A stretch of 64,000 nt of DNA from Microbulbifer aggregans (GCF_001750105.1 NZ_CP014143.1:3800327-3864326); one strand, 5' to 3'. Counted from the first letter of the stretch, positions 21,329-32,388 are shown. Made by a program: numbers and translations. The notes: generated by a model not told the origin, from the sequence alone.

Positions 21329-22792
21329 CTACGCCTCTTCGCCGGTGTCGCCCAGACGCCACTGGGCCAGTTGCTGCGCCAGTGCGCCGACATTACCGGC
21401 ACCCTGGGTCAGCACGATATCACCAGGCTCTAGCAAATCCGCCAGGATCGGCGGGACCTGCTCGATGCTTTCCACAAAAATCGGATCCACCTGACCGCGG
21501 TTGCGCAGGCTTCGCGCCAGCGTGCGACCATCCGCGCCCGGTATCGGCGCTTCACCAGCACTGTACACGTCCAGCAACACCAGCTTGTCCACTTGCGACA
21601 GCACCTGCACGAAGTCTTCGAACAGATCCCGTGTGCGGGTATAGCGGTGCGGCTGGTAGATCATGACCAGGCGCCGTTCCGGCCAACCATCCCTGACCGT
21701 CTTGATGGTTGCTGCCACTTCCCGCGGATGGTGGCCGTAGTCGTCCACCAGCATGACTTTGTCTGCGCTGGTGTCATCGCTGACCGCATAATTGCCATAG
21801 ATCTGGAAGCGACGTCCAACGCCCTGAAAGCCCAGCAGCCCCTTACGGATCGCTTCGTCACCAACGCCCTCTTCCGTCGCGACTGCAATCGCTGCGGTCG
21901 CATTCAACACGTTGTGGATTCCCGGGGTATTGACGCACACTTCGAGCACATCGCCCTCCGGGCGCTGCACCTTGAAGTGACTACGCAGCGGCTCCTGATT
22001 TACCTCGACGATGCGGAAGTCATTGCCCTCATCAAATCCGTAGGTGGAGACCGGCCGTGAAAACTTCGGGATCACGTCACGCACATTTTCATCGTCCCCG
22101 CACACCACGGCCAGGCCATAAAACGGCAGGTTGTGTACAAAATCGACAAAGATCTGTTTGACCTTCTCAAAATCGCCGCCGTAGGTCTCCATGTGGTCTG
22201 CGTCGATGTTGGTAATCACCGTTACCATCGGCTGCAGGTGAATAAACGATGCATCACTCTCGTCGGCCTCGGCGATCAGGTAGCGGCTCTCGCCAAGGGC
22301 GGCATTCGCACCGGCAGCGTTCACCAGGCCACCGATCACAAAGGTGGGATCCTTGCCATCCGCGGCAAAGATTGATGCGATCAAGCTGGTCGTGGTGGTC
22401 TTGCCATGGGTACCGGCAACAGCGATACCGTAGCGGTAGCGCATCAGCTCGCCCAGCATCTCTGCACGGCGCACCACCGGAATGCGATTCTCCCGTGCTG
22501 CCACCAGCTCCGGATTGTCCTCGTGCACGGCGGACGAGTTCACCACCACGTCCACATCGCGCACATTGTCAGCACTGTGGCCAATCTGCACTTTCACACC
22601 AAGATCACGCAGCCGGCGAGTGACCGAGGACTCTTTCAGGTCAGAACCGGAAACCTCATAGCCCTGATTCTGCAATACCTCGGCAATACCACTCATGCCG
22701 GCACCGCCGACACCGATAAAGTGAATACGGCGGATGCGGCGCATGGCGGGCACGCTGTAGCTGCTCTTTTCCACTGCTGCTCCTTTAGTCAT
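21329..22792 (-). CDS. murC: UDP-N-acetylmuramate--L-alanine ligase MurC
   Basis: Adds L-Ala to UDP-MurNAc, the first peptide step in peptidoglycan precursor synthesis. It has 487 residues. The N-terminal Rossmann domain carries [10 protein letters not shown] at 26-35, the ATP loop GTHGKTTTT starts at 127, and a C-terminal Mur ligase domain contains YGHHPREV and QPHRYTR. It starts 27 bases after murG ends and runs straight into ftsQ. Confidence 0.98.
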   Translation of the reverse strand: MTKGAAVEKSSYSVPAMRRIRRIHFIGVGGAGMSGIAEVLQNQGYEVSGSDLKESSVTRRLRDLGVKVQIGHSADNVRDVDVVVNSSAVHEDNPELVAARENRIPVVRRAEMLGELMRYRYGIAVAGTHGKTTTTSLIASIFAADGKDPTFVIGGLVNAAGANAALGESRYLIAEADESDASFIHLQPMVTVITNIDADHMETYGGDFEKVKQIFVDFVHNLPFYGLAVVCGDDENVRDVIPKFSRPVSTYGFDEGNDFRIVEVNQEPLRSHFKVQRPEGDVLEVCVNTPGIHNVLNATAAIAVATEEGVGDEAIRKGLLGFQGVGRRFQIYGNYAVSDDTSADKVMLVDDYGHHPREVAATIKTVRDGWPERRLVMIYQPHRYTRTRDLFEDFVQVLSQVDKLVLLDVYSAGEAPIPGADGRTLARSLRNRGQVDPIFVESIEQVPPILADLLEPGDIVLTQGAGNVGALAQQLAQWRLGDTGEEA

Positions 22793-22818
22793 CTCGTTCT
22801 ATACCTCCGCCGAAACTC

Positions 22819-23931
22819 TCATTTGTTGCCGATCATTGCTGCACAGGCCTCGAGCACACGTTCAGTGGCATCCGTGCGAGCAACGCTGCGGGCGGCTTTC
22901 GCCATGACCAGCAACCTTTCCGGTTGCGCAAAGAGGTCACTTAACAGGCCGGCCATCTGCTCGGCTCCCATGACATCCTGCTGCACCACAATTGCGCCAC
23001 CCGCCTCCTGCAACCACTCGCCGTTCTTCGTCTGATGGTCGTCGATGGCAAACGGGAAAGGCACCATGATTGCACCCACCCCGGCAGCGGCGATCTCTGA
23101 TACCGTCAAGGCTCCCGCTCGGCAGATAATCAGATCTGTCTGCCCATAAGCACAGGCCATGTCAGCGATAAAAGGCACCACTTCCGCCTCTATGCCAGCC
23201 TGGCGATAGCTCTCGCGCGCCACGTCGAGATGGCGCTGGCCAGCCTGATGCGTGACCCGGGGGCGAATCGACTCTTCTACCAGTGATAGCGCCTGAGGTA
23301 CCACCTCGTTGATAGCGACCGCGCCCAGGCTGCCGCCCAGCACCAACAGCCGCAGTGGGCGTTCCGTTGCAATTCGCTCTTCCGGAGCGGACAACTGGGC
23401 AATTTCCTCACGCACCGGGTTGCCGACTAGCTCCCCACTGCCAAGACCACTGGGGAACGCCTCCAACACGCGATTGGCAATCCTGGCCAGCAATCGGTTG
23501 GTGGTGCCGGCCACGGCATTCTGCTCGTGAATCAGTAGCGGAACGCCGCGCAGCCTGGCCGCCACGCCACCCGGTCCGGTGGCATAACCGCCAAAGCCGA
23601 GCACCGCGTCCGGTTTAACTTCCTTGATCACTGCCAATGCCTGACGAACAGCACCCATAATTTTCAGCGGTGCTTTCAACAGTGCCAGCTTGCCCTTGCC
23701 ACGCACTCCCTCGACGGTAATAAAGTGCAGCGGAATTCCTGCATCCGGGATCAACTGGGCCTCGATACCGCGCTGGGTGCCGAGCCATTCGACTTCCGCG
23801 CCCCGCTCCTGCAACGCTCTGGCCACAGCCAGCGCAGGAAAGACATGGCCGCCTGTACCACCTGCCATCAGCAAAAATTTCTTGCCTGAAAAATCGACTG
23901 CGGCCGTTGTCTTCATGGTCTTCTCAGCCAT
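22819..23931 (-). CDS. murG: Lipid II synthase MurG
   Basis: GT28 glycosyltransferase that adds GlcNAc to lipid I on the inner face of the membrane. It has about 370 residues. The glycine-rich N-terminal loop MAGGTGGHVFPA and the FGGYATGPGG block bind the lipid and sugar parts; RAGALTVSEIAAAG is the UDP-GlcNAc site. ATG 23931 overlaps the ftsW stop (TGATG); a GTG one codon upstream is also possible. Confidence 0.97.
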   Translation of the reverse strand: MAEKTMKTTAAVDFSGKKFLLMAGGTGGHVFPALAVARALQERGAEVEWLGTQRGIEAQLIPDAGIPLHFITVEGVRGKGKLALLKAPLKIMGAVRQALAVIKEVKPDAVLGFGGYATGPGGVAARLRGVPLLIHEQNAVAGTTNRLLARIANRVLEAFPSGLGSGELVGNPVREEIAQLSAPEERIATERPLRLLVLGGSLGAVAINEVVPQALSLVEESIRPRVTHQAGQRHLDVARESYRQAGIEAEVVPFIADMACAYGQTDLIICRAGALTVSEIAAAGVGAIMVPFPFAIDDHQTKNGEWLQEAGGAIVVQQDVMGAEQMAGLLSDLFAQPERLLVMAKAARSVARTDATERVLEACAAMIGNK

Positions 23932-25169
23932 CACGCCGCCTCCCCCTGCGCCCTGTCACCCAGTTGCAGCGGATTGAAAATCGGCAATTTACGTACACTG
24001 CCTTCGGCTTTCTTCTCGGCGCCTGACTCCTGCAGCTCGGCCTGAATGCGCAGCGCCAGTGCAAACAGCGCACAACAGATCACCAGGCTGCTACCGCCTG
24101 AACTGACGAACGGCAACGTCAAACCCTTGGTTGGCAGCAGCCCGGAGGCCACACCCATATTCACAAAAGCCTGGCCGGCGAGAAGTACCGCAATTCCGAA
24201 AGCCAGCAGGGCAGCAAAAAACTGTTGCTTGGCCAGCGCCTGGCCCACCAGTCGTAACAGCGACCAGGTCAGCAGCGCAAACAGTCCGATCACTAACAGT
24301 CCGCCAACGATGCCCCACTCTTCAGAGAGGATGGCGAAAATAAAATCCGTGTGCGCCTCAGGAAGGTAAAACAGCTTCTGCACACTATTACCGAGACCGA
24401 CACCAAGCCATTCACCGCGACCAAAGGCAATCAGCGACTGGGTCAGCTGGTAACCACTGGCAAACTGGTCCCGCCACGGGTCCAGGAAAGTGGTCAGGCG
24501 CTGCAACCGGTAGGGGCTCATCATTGCCATCATCGCCAGTGCACAGGCCGCCAACCCCACCAGCGTGAACGTATGCGGCAAGCGCGCGCCAGCCAGAAAT
24601 ACCATCGCGAGCACGGTACCGGAAATCACTACTACCGAGCCGAAGTCCGGCTGCAGCAGTAACAACAGTGCCACAAGACCGAGAATGACCACCGGCACCA
24701 TGAAGCTGCTCCAGTGGCGCAATTGCTGATTGCGGCGGGTCAGGAAACTGGCAAAAAACACCAGCAGGCAGAATTTCGCCACCTCCGCCGGCTGCACCGT
24801 AATCGGGCCGAACGACAGCCAGCGCCGGCTGCCATTTACCTCGCGCCCAATACCGGGCACCAGCACGATCAACAGCAGCATGCAGGCAAACAAAAGCAGT
24901 GGCCAGGACAGGCGTGACCAGGCAGAGAGCGGCACCTGGCTTACCACCGTGGCAATCACAAGACCCAACCCCAGAAACATCAGGTGGCGCTTCAGGAAAA
25001 ACCAGGGGTCACCGTAAGTATCACTGGCAAACGCGATGGATGCCGATGCGACCATCACGACACCAATGCTGGCCAGAGCGAGGACGCTGAACGGCAAAAC
25101 CCACTCCGCCTTGAAGCCACCACTGCTGTCGGTTGCGAGCTGCTGTAACTTCTCTTTTGTGCGACTCAC
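23931..25169 (-). CDS. ftsW: Septal peptidoglycan glycosyltransferase FtsW
   Basis: SEDS-family polymerase paired with FtsI. It has 412 residues and about ten membrane helices. SEDS signatures include QPAEVAK, the EAHTDFIFAILSEEWG segment and a terminal GGSS (PFVSSGGSSLV). GTG 25169 overlaps the murD stop by four bases (GTGA), which implies coupled translation. RodA is excluded by the position inside the dcw cluster and adjacency to murG/murD. Confidence 0.97.
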   Translation of the reverse strand: MSRTKEKLQQLATDSSGGFKAEWVLPFSVLALASIGVVMVASASIAFASDTYGDPWFFLKRHLMFLGLGLVIATVVSQVPLSAWSRLSWPLLLFACMLLLIVLVPGIGREVNGSRRWLSFGPITVQPAEVAKFCLLVFFASFLTRRNQQLRHWSSFMVPVVILGLVALLLLLQPDFGSVVVISGTVLAMVFLAGARLPHTFTLVGLAACALAMMAMMSPYRLQRLTTFLDPWRDQFASGYQLTQSLIAFGRGEWLGVGLGNSVQKLFYLPEAHTDFIFAILSEEWGIVGGLLVIGLFALLTWSLLRLVGQALAKQQFFAALLAFGIAVLLAGQAFVNMGVASGLLPTKGLTLPFVSSGGSSLVICCALFALALRIQAELQESGAEKKAEGSVRKLPIFNPLQLGDRAQGEAA

Positions 25170-26551
25170 TGCGCACCTCCTGCCGGCACACTGGCGCCAA
25201 GCGCAGTGACGGCACGACGGAAGTCTTCCCCGCGAGCCTCAAAATTCCGGTACATATCGAAACTGGCACAGGCCGGAGACAGCAGCACGTAATCTCCCGA
25301 CTCGGCCATCGCCATCGCCGCAGCCACTGCCTGATCCATGCTATCGGCGCTTTCTGCTGTGCAGGCACCGGCAAGCGCGGCGGCAATTTTCGGGCCATCG
25401 ACACCGATGGTCACCAACCCACGCAAGGCGGTCGCCGCTTCCGCAAGCGGGGAGAAATCGGCACCTTTGCCTTCACCGCCGGCGATCAAGACTATTTTTT
25501 TCTCGCTGGAACCGAGCCCCTCCAGTGCCGCGCGTGTAGCGCCGACATTGGTGCCCTTGGAATCGTTCACAAAGACCACACCATCGATATCGCCGATGCG
25601 TTCACAGCGGTGGATGAGCCCGGGGAATTCCCGCAAAACGGCCAACATCGCCTCCATCGGCAGGCCCACCGCATGGCCGAGGGCCAGTGCCGCCAGCGCA
25701 TTGGCCGCATTATGGCGGCCAACCATGGCCATATCTTCGAGCGGCATCAGTTTGGTTACGCCCTGGGCCAACCACTCCACGCCTTCGACCAGCCGCAGAC
25801 CAAACTGCCCGAGATCCGGAGTGTCCAGGCCAAAGCTCCACTCCTTTACCCCCTCCGCCAAAGGGGCACGAGTCAGGGGGTCATCGCGATTGACCACTAC
25901 TTGCTGCGCATGGCGGTAGATCCGCTGTTTGGCGGCATGGTAGGCCGCCATACTCGGATAGCGGTCCATGTGATCTTCACTGAGATTCAAAATGGTGGCC
26001 GCTGTCACCGCCAGCGTGTGGGTGGTTTCCAGCTGAAAACTGGACAACTCCAGTACGTAAAGTTCTGGCAGCCCCTGCTCCAGCAGATCCAGTACAGGCA
26101 CACCGATATTGCCGCCCACGCCGACGCGGATGCCGGCACGCTGTGCCATCTGTCCCAGCAGCGTGGTGACGGTGCTCTTGCCATTCGAACCGGTAATCGC
26201 AGCAATCTTGGGCGGCTGTTCCAGGCCATTAATCTCCCGCGCGAACAGTTCGATATCTCCAACGACCGGAATGCCCTCTGCCAGGGCGCGCTGCAGGGCC
26301 GGTTCGGCCAGGGCGACACCCGGACTGGTAATAATTTCACTGGCAGAGAGCAGCGAATCCTCGTCCAGCGGACCGAGCTGTACCGGTACATCTGGAAACT
26401 GCTTGCGGAATTCCTCCAGCCCCGGCGGCTGCGCACGACTGTCGAGCACCACGGGAACACAACCGGCACGCAGCAGGTAACGCACCACCGATACACCGGT
26501 AGCGCCCAACCCAATTACCACTTTCTGCTGTGAAGTTGCGATCAATGTCAT
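25166..26551 (-). CDS. murD: UDP-N-acetylmuramoyl-L-alanine--D-glutamate ligase MurD
   Basis: Adds D-Glu to UDP-MurNAc-L-Ala. It has 461 residues. The N-terminal dinucleotide-like fold has GLGATGVS, the P-loop is GSNGKST at 121-127, and the C-terminal domain carries NDSKGTN and LLSPACASFD. ATG 26551. The upstream 98-base gap to mraY is AT-rich and could hold an internal promoter. Confidence 0.98.
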   Translation of the reverse strand: MTLIATSQQKVVIGLGATGVSVVRYLLRAGCVPVVLDSRAQPPGLEEFRKQFPDVPVQLGPLDEDSLLSASEIITSPGVALAEPALQRALAEGIPVVGDIELFAREINGLEQPPKIAAITGSNGKSTVTTLLGQMAQRAGIRVGVGGNIGVPVLDLLEQGLPELYVLELSSFQLETTHTLAVTAATILNLSEDHMDRYPSMAAYHAAKQRIYRHAQQVVVNRDDPLTRAPLAEGVKEWSFGLDTPDLGQFGLRLVEGVEWLAQGVTKLMPLEDMAMVGRHNAANALAALALGHAVGLPMEAMLAVLREFPGLIHRCERIGDIDGVVFVNDSKGTNVGATRAALEGLGSSEKKIVLIAGGEGKGADFSPLAEAATALRGLVTIGVDGPKIAAALAGACTAESADSMDQAVAAAMAMAESGDYVLLSPACASFDMYRNFEARGEDFRRAVTALGASVPAGGAQ

Positions 26552-26649
26552 CCGTTAATATCCAGTACGCTTTGCGCCTTTTATGCTCTTCCTGGTGCTG
26601 TTCCGTCGATTCGCTTATAAATTTTTGTCGTTCTAGTCTATTCAGTTCT

Positions 26650-27735
26650 TTAGCGCAGTTTCAGTGTGGCGAGCCCCGCCAGCACCAGTACTACGGTGAT
26701 GATCCAGAAGCGCACGATCACGCGCGGCTCGGGCCACCCTTTCAATTCAAAATGGTGATGTAACGGTGCCATGCGGAAAATACGCTTGCCTGTCAGCTTG
26801 AATGAGGCCACTTGCAGGATCACCGATACCGTTTCCATCACGAACACACCACCCATGATGAAAAGCACAATTTCATGCCGGGTAATTACGGCGATAATTC
26901 CAAGCGCAGCGCCGAGGGCCAGTGCACCGACATCCCCCATGAAGACCTGCGCCGGGTAGGTGTTGAACCAGAGAAAGCCGAGGCCTGCGCCACCGAGTGC
27001 AGCACAAAAGACTGCCAACTCACCGGCACCGGGAATCGATGGAATATGCAGGTATTCAGCAAATTCCACGTGACCAACCAGGTAGGCAATAATCCCCAGC
27101 GCTCCGCCGACCATCACTGTGGGCATAATGGCCAGACCGTCGAGACCATCGGTCAGGTTCACCGCATTGCTCGAGCCCACTACCACGAAGTATGTCAGCA
27201 CGATGAAGAAAGCCGGCCCCAGGTCGATGGCGATATCTTTGAAGAAGGGCACAAAGAACTGGGTCTCGGCCGGAGTAGTGGCGCTCATAAAGAGATAGAT
27301 CGCCGCACCGAGACCGGCGATTGACTGCCAGAAGTACTTCCAGCGGGCGATTAAGCCGCGCGGATTCTTTTCCACTACCTTCTTGTAATCATCCACAAAG
27401 CCGACAGCACCGAAAACGAAGGTCACCAGCAGGGTGACCCAGACATAGCGGTTGCTGAGGTCGGACCACAACAGTGCGGCAGAGAAAATGGCAGCAAGAA
27501 TCAGGGTACCGCCCATAGTTGGCGTACCGGACTTGCTCAGGTGCGTCTGAGGACCATCGTCGCGCACTGCCTGACCCACCTGCAGCTGGTTCAGCCAGGT
27601 GATCATGCGTGGACCAACCAGCAGGGAAATACCCAGCGCAGTGAGTGCACCCAGGATGGCGCGCACGGTCAGGTAATTGAATACCGCGAAGGCACTCACA
27701 TGTTGTTGCAGTAGTTCTGCCAGCCAGAGCAGCAT
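26650..27735 (-). CDS. mraY: Phospho-MurNAc-pentapeptide transferase MraY
   Basis: Integral membrane enzyme that makes lipid I from UDP-MurNAc-pentapeptide and undecaprenyl phosphate. It has 361 residues, with ten membrane helices expected. Diagnostic motifs are the first cytoplasmic loop SGTPTMGG, the aspartate pair in [17 protein letters not shown] and the HHHFE motif near the C-terminus. Its ATG overlaps the murF stop by one base. Confidence 0.98.
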   Translation of the reverse strand: MLLWLAELLQQHVSAFAVFNYLTVRAILGALTALGISLLVGPRMITWLNQLQVGQAVRDDGPQTHLSKSGTPTMGGTLILAAIFSAALLWSDLSNRYVWVTLLVTFVFGAVGFVDDYKKVVEKNPRGLIARWKYFWQSIAGLGAAIYLFMSATTPAETQFFVPFFKDIAIDLGPAFFIVLTYFVVVGSSNAVNLTDGLDGLAIMPTVMVGGALGIIAYLVGHVEFAEYLHIPSIPGAGELAVFCAALGGAGLGFLWFNTYPAQVFMGDVGALALGAALGIIAVITRHEIVLFIMGGVFVMETVSVILQVASFKLTGKRIFRMAPLHHHFELKGWPEPRVIVRFWIITVVLVLAGLATLKLR

Positions 27736-29120
27736 CAGTTTTCCTCTTGCGCGTCCGCGCTTTCTGTCAGTGCCTGCACTACACGCTCCATACGCGCGCT
27801 GCGGGAACCCTTCACCAGCACTGTGGTGTCTTTATCCAATTCGCGCTTGAGCACTTCAACCAGCGCCCGGTATTCGCGAAAGTTATGCCGCGGTTTGCCG
27901 GTTCCCTCGGCAAAAGCCACGCTGGCCGCCATACCCAGCGGCCCCAGGGTAAAGAGCGCATCCAGGCCCCGGTCGCGGGCCAGCTCACCCATTTCGCGGT
28001 GCATCCGCTCCGCATCGGCACCCAGTTCGGCCATATCGCCGAGGACCAGTATTTTTTTGCCACGTCGCTGCGCCAGCAGTTCAATCGCCGCAGCCACGGA
28101 GCCGGGGTTGGCGTTGTAGCTGTCGTCGATCACCGTCTCTCCGCCGAGCCCGCTGTGCACTTGCAGGCGGCCGCCGACGGAGCCGGCGTGGGCAAGGCCT
28201 GTGGCAATTTCCGCAGCCGGGATCCCCGCGGCAAAAGCACAGCCGGCAGCAACGAGCGCGTTGTGTACGTTGTGTTCACCCAACAACTGCAACTGCACCG
28301 GATGGGCCACTTCATCGATCACCAGGTCAAATCGCGGAGAACCGCGCTCATCCATGGCGATGTTGTCTGCGTGAATAGCGCAGTCATGGCCGAGGCCAAC
28401 CGCCAGCGTCTTCACATCCTCCGGCATCTGCTCCAGCCAGTAGCGGGCATAATCGTCGTCCGCGTTGATGACTGCAGTGCTGCCGGGAGCCAGGGATGTG
28501 TATATCTGCCCCTTGGCGGCAGCGATACCGTCCACGGAACCGAAGCCCTCCACATGCGCCGGCATCACGTTGTTGACCGCAGTGATCTGCGGTTTGCCAA
28601 TACCGCACAGGTAGCCGATATCGTCGGGACCATTGGCACCCATCTCCAGAATCAGCACGTCGTGTTCCGGCGTGAGCCCAAACAGGGTCATCGGCAAGCC
28701 GAACTGGTTGTTCAGGTTGCCCCGGGTCACACAGACGTTGTGGCGTTGCGAGAATATCGCCGCCAGCATTTCCTTGACCGTGGTCTTGCCACAGGAACCG
28801 GTAATGGCGACCACCGGTCCCTGGAATTGTTCACGGCACAGCAGGCCAATCTGCCCCAGTGCGACCGTCGTGTCCTCGACGACCCACTGCGGCAGCGATA
28901 CCCCGGCAATCTCCCGTTCGACCACCAGGCCCAGTACCTTGCCTTCGAGCTCGGAGGCAAAATCATGGGCATCAAAATTCTCACCGACGAGCGCAACGAA
29001 CAGGCCCTGCTCATCCAGTTTGCGGGTATCGGTACCGACTCGCTCAAAGGAGACCGAACCGTTGACCAGCTCGCCGCCGAAGCGCTTCTGCAGTTGTTCC
29101 AGGGTCAGCGGGGCGATCAT
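27735..29120 (-). CDS. murF: UDP-MurNAc-tripeptide--D-Ala-D-Ala ligase MurF
   Basis: Adds D-Ala-D-Ala to complete the cytoplasmic precursor. It has 461 residues, with P-loop GSCGKTT, the [10 protein letters not shown] block, and [10 protein letters not shown] in the central/C-terminal domains. It needs D-Ala-D-Ala made by a Ddl ligase, whose gene is not in this cluster. The start overlaps the murE stop by one base. Confidence 0.98.
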   Translation of the reverse strand: MIAPLTLEQLQKRFGGELVNGSVSFERVGTDTRKLDEQGLFVALVGENFDAHDFASELEGKVLGLVVEREIAGVSLPQWVVEDTTVALGQIGLLCREQFQGPVVAITGSCGKTTVKEMLAAIFSQRHNVCVTRGNLNNQFGLPMTLFGLTPEHDVLILEMGANGPDDIGYLCGIGKPQITAVNNVMPAHVEGFGSVDGIAAAKGQIYTSLAPGSTAVINADDDYARYWLEQMPEDVKTLAVGLGHDCAIHADNIAMDERGSPRFDLVIDEVAHPVQLQLLGEHNVHNALVAAGCAFAAGIPAAEIATGLAHAGSVGGRLQVHSGLGGETVIDDSYNANPGSVAAAIELLAQRRGKKILVLGDMAELGADAERMHREMGELARDRGLDALFTLGPLGMAASVAFAEGTGKPRHNFREYRALVEVLKRELDKDTTVLVKGSRSARMERVVQALTESADAQEEN

Positions 29121-30628
29121 CAGCGCATCCCCTCGTCATCTGCAGAGGCGTGTCGCTTGGCCAGGGCGGCAGCCGCCTGCTCGCGATCACAGAAATGGAA
29201 GCGCTCGCTGCCGATGATCTGGTAATCCTCATGTCCTTTACCGGCGATCAGCACGATATCGCCCGGCTGGGCGCCGGTGACAGCGAGTTCAATCGCCTTG
29301 GCACGATCCACCTCCACTTCGATATTGCTCGCGGCGCCCTCGAGAATGTCATCAATAATTTTCTGCGGGTCTTCACTGCGCGGGTTGTCGCTGGTGACGA
29401 TGGCACGGTCCGCCATCTCCGATGCGATGCGACCCATCGGCGCTCGCTTGCCAGTGTCCCGATCACCACCACAGCCGAAGACGCACCACAGACGGCCGCG
29501 GCAGTAGGGGCGTGCTGCAGCCAACGCCGCCCGCAGGGCATCCGGTGTGTGGGCGTAATCCACCAGCACACTGACTTCGTCCTCCATTCCCTCCACCCGA
29601 ACGCGCTCCATGCGACCAGGAACAGCGCGGATTTTCGGAAATGTCTCGAGAATGTCTTCCAGCGGCATCCCGGAAGCGGCAACCGCAGCCACTACCGCCA
29701 GCGCGTTGTGAATGTTGAAGTCACCAATCAACGGCGCTTCCAGACGGCCGGAACCCCAGGGCGTGGTCAGCTGGACGGAGAAGCCGGTCTCATGACGGTG
29801 CAGGTCAGTGGCATGTAAATCCCCGGCCTGCAGGCCATAGGTGATCACTTTCAAGTTGCGCAGTCGACAGCGGTCGGCCAGCTGGGCACCAAACGGGTCG
29901 TCCAGGTTAATGATGCCGCGCTTCAGTTTCGGCAGGCCGAACAGCTTTTCCTTGGCTGCGCCATAGGCCGCCATGCTGCCGTGGTAATCCAGGTGATCCC
30001 GCGACAGGTTGGTAAAAATGGCGGTATCGAAGATCAGACCATGAACGCGCCCCTGGGCCAGCGCATGGGAAGAGACCTCCATTGCCGCGGCCTTGACACC
30101 CTGATCGCGGAATGCGGCGTAATCTGCCTGCAGCCGCACCGGGTCCGGCGTCGTAAGACCGGTGTCCTCCAGTGTGATCTGGCCATCTTTCCAGATACCG
30201 TTGCCGATCGTACCCATGACGCCGGCACTGCCGAAGTGATACGCCAGCAGCTGTGCAGTCAGGTAGGCGCAGGTGGACTTGCCGTTGGTGCCGGTCACCC
30301 CCACCAGATAGATATCTTCGGTGGGATTGCCCCAGAAACGTGCGGCTATCTCGCCCACGCGCTTGGCCAGCCCCGGCACGGATACCACCATCACACCCTC
30401 GCGGGTGACAGTATCCAGCTGGTCACCATCGGCCAGTACCGCAGCCGCACCGGACGCGATCGCATCGCCAATATATTCCCGTCCGTCCACGACACTGCCG
30501 CGCAGAGCCACAAACAAATCACCCGCACGCACCTGGCGGCTGTCGAGCGCGACACCGGAAACCTCAACGTCGGGGATGCCGGCGTAACCCGGTACCAGTT
30601 GCTGCAGGGAAACTTTGCGCTGATTCAC
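29120..30628 (-). CDS. murE: UDP-MurNAc-L-Ala-D-Glu--meso-DAP ligase MurE
   Basis: Adds the third stem-peptide residue. It has 502 residues, with P-loop GTNGKST and the DNPR motif (SDNPRSEDP), which selects meso-diaminopimelate rather than lysine. GTG 30628 overlaps the ftsI stop by four bases (GTGA). This places the organism among Gram-negative bacteria with DAP-type peptidoglycan. Confidence 0.98.
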   Translation of the reverse strand: MNQRKVSLQQLVPGYAGIPDVEVSGVALDSRQVRAGDLFVALRGSVVDGREYIGDAIASGAAAVLADGDQLDTVTREGVMVVSVPGLAKRVGEIAARFWGNPTEDIYLVGVTGTNGKSTCAYLTAQLLAYHFGSAGVMGTIGNGIWKDGQITLEDTGLTTPDPVRLQADYAAFRDQGVKAAAMEVSSHALAQGRVHGLIFDTAIFTNLSRDHLDYHGSMAAYGAAKEKLFGLPKLKRGIINLDDPFGAQLADRCRLRNLKVITYGLQAGDLHATDLHRHETGFSVQLTTPWGSGRLEAPLIGDFNIHNALAVVAAVAASGMPLEDILETFPKIRAVPGRMERVRVEGMEDEVSVLVDYAHTPDALRAALAAARPYCRGRLWCVFGCGGDRDTGKRAPMGRIASEMADRAIVTSDNPRSEDPQKIIDDILEGAASNIEVEVDRAKAIELAVTGAQPGDIVLIAGKGHEDYQIIGSERFHFCDREQAAAALAKRHASADDEGMR

Positions 30629-32388
30629 GATTTCTTACCTCTCTCGCCCAGCTGCACGGCCAGCTGCTCGTCCGCCGGGGGAACCTCTTCCGGCGGCACC
30701 TGCAACAGTCGCATGGCACCTTCCATGACCGCACCGAATACCGGAGCCGCCACTTCGCCGCCGTAGTATTTGGCATGGCTGGGATCATCAATCACCACTA
30801 CCGCCGCGAGACGCGGATTATCCGCGGGGATGAAACCGGCGAATACCGAGCGGTAGCGGTTGTCCACGTAGCCCTCGCTGCCCACTTTATGGACAGTGCC
30901 AGTCTTGCCGGCCACGCGGTAGCCATCCACCGCCGCCCGGCGGCCAGTACCCTCATCACCGATGACCGTTTCCAGCATGGCGGTAACCTGCTGCGCCAGG
31001 GCATCCTCGACCACGCGCTCTCCCTCGTCGGGAGACCTTTTGCCATCCGTCAAAACCAGCGAAACCGGGCGCTTGAGCCCGGCATTGGCGATAACGCTGT
31101 AGGCCTGTGCCAGCTGCACGGCATTTACTGTTAAACCGTAGCCGAATGCGAAGTTGGCCAGCTCGATTGGATGCCACCGACTTCGACTGGGCAGGATGCC
31201 CGCGGCCTCTCCCGGGAAGCCGCTGCCGACCGCCTCACCGAGACCCAGGCGGTAAAAGAGTTCCCGCAGGGTATTTGGTTCCAGATCCATGGCGATTTTT
31301 GTGATGCCGACCTGGCTTGATTTGGTAATCACCCGGGTCAGGTCGATGCGGCCGTAGTTGACCGGGTCTACCAGTGTCTTGCCCGGCAGGCGTATATATC
31401 CGGGACTGGTATTGATCTGGGTATGAGGCTGGTAGCGGCCGCTCTCCAGCGCCGCCAGCGCAGTCAGCGGCTTCACCGTTGAACCGGGTTCAAACTGGTC
31501 GATCAGCGCGCGGTTACGCATGGCTGCCGCCGTAACACCCTTGCGATTGTTCGGGTTGAATGACGGCTGATTGGCCATGGCCAATACATCGCCAGTGCGG
31601 GTATCCAGAACCACCATGAAACCGGAAGCGGCGCCGTTTTCATTGACCGCACGCTTCAGCTCGCGATAGGCCAGATACTGCAGTCGCATGTCGATGGAAA
31701 GACGCAGGTCACGACCGGGACGGGCCTCGCGCTTGGTAGCGAGATCCTGCACCGTGCGGCCCTTCAGGTCTTTCAGTACCTGCTGCTGACCGGGCTGACC
31801 GGACAGCCAGTTGTCATAAGCGAGCTCCAGCCCCTCCTGGCCCCGGTCATCGATATTGGTGAAGCCCAACAGCTGCGCCACCACTTCACCGGCAGGGTAG
31901 AAGCGGCGGTACTCTTTCTTGCTGTAGACCCCGGGAATATCCAGCGACAGAGCGCGCCCAGCCTGCTCCGGCGACAGGTGGCGGCGCAGGTACATGAATT
32001 CCTTGCTGGCGTATTTCTGCAGGCGCTTGGCCAGTGTCGCGGGCTTCACCTCGAGGGCGGCAGCGAGCTGACGCAGCTCCTCTGCACTGGCTTCTTTCAG
32101 GTGCTGCGGGTTCGCCCACAGCGTCTGCACCGGCGTACTTACCGCCAGCAGCTCACCATTGCGATCCAGTATGGCGCCGCGGTAGGCGGCGATCTCTTCC
32201 GTGCGAATCGTGCGGGCCCGCCCCTGATCCTGCAGGAACCGGTAGCCCCGCTCCTCCGCAGGCAGTACCTGCAGGCGCGCCAGGTGGAATACCAGAGTCA
32301 CGGCCAGCAGGCACAGAAGTACCGCCACCAGCGCAAAGCGCCAGCGGGCGATACCCGGCTGTAACTGCTGTTTTTTGACCGCGCCCAT
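30625..32388 (-). CDS. ftsI: Septal peptidoglycan transpeptidase FtsI (PBP3)
   Basis: Class B penicillin-binding protein that crosslinks septal peptidoglycan with FtsW. It has 587 residues from ATG 32388, with GGGGAATTTC upstream; a TTG at 32400 is less likely. A short cytoplasmic tail and membrane helix (about 15-38) precede the pedestal domain. The transpeptidase domain has the active-site STVK (Ser303) and KTGT (Lys495). The SxN motif reads SSQ (357-359) where E. coli PBP3 has SSN. The rest of the region, including VGITKIA after it, looks normal, so the enzyme is probably active. Confidence 0.97.
   Translation of the reverse strand: MGAVKKQQLQPGIARWRFALVAVLLCLLAVTLVFHLARLQVLPAEERGYRFLQDQGRARTIRTEEIAAYRGAILDRNGELLAVSTPVQTLWANPQHLKEASAEELRQLAAALEVKPATLAKRLQKYASKEFMYLRRHLSPEQAGRALSLDIPGVYSKKEYRRFYPAGEVVAQLLGFTNIDDRGQEGLELAYDNWLSGQPGQQQVLKDLKGRTVQDLATKREARPGRDLRLSIDMRLQYLAYRELKRAVNENGAASGFMVVLDTRTGDVLAMANQPSFNPNNRKGVTAAAMRNRALIDQFEPGSTVKPLTALAALESGRYQPHTQINTSPGYIRLPGKTLVDPVNYGRIDLTRVITKSSQVGITKIAMDLEPNTLRELFYRLGLGEAVGSGFPGEAAGILPSRSRWHPIELANFAFGYGLTVNAVQLAQAYSVIANAGLKRPVSLVLTDGKRSPDEGERVVEDALAQQVTAMLETVIGDEGTGRRAAVDGYRVAGKTGTVHKVGSEGYVDNRYRSVFAGFIPADNPRLAAVVVIDDPSHAKYYGGEVAAPVFGAVMEGAMRLLQVPPEEVPPADEQLAVQLGERGKKS

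Noticed and set aside
27747..29225. 492-codon frame opposite murF
   Set aside because: Antisense shadow of murF and the end of murE; composition biased in the way shadows are.
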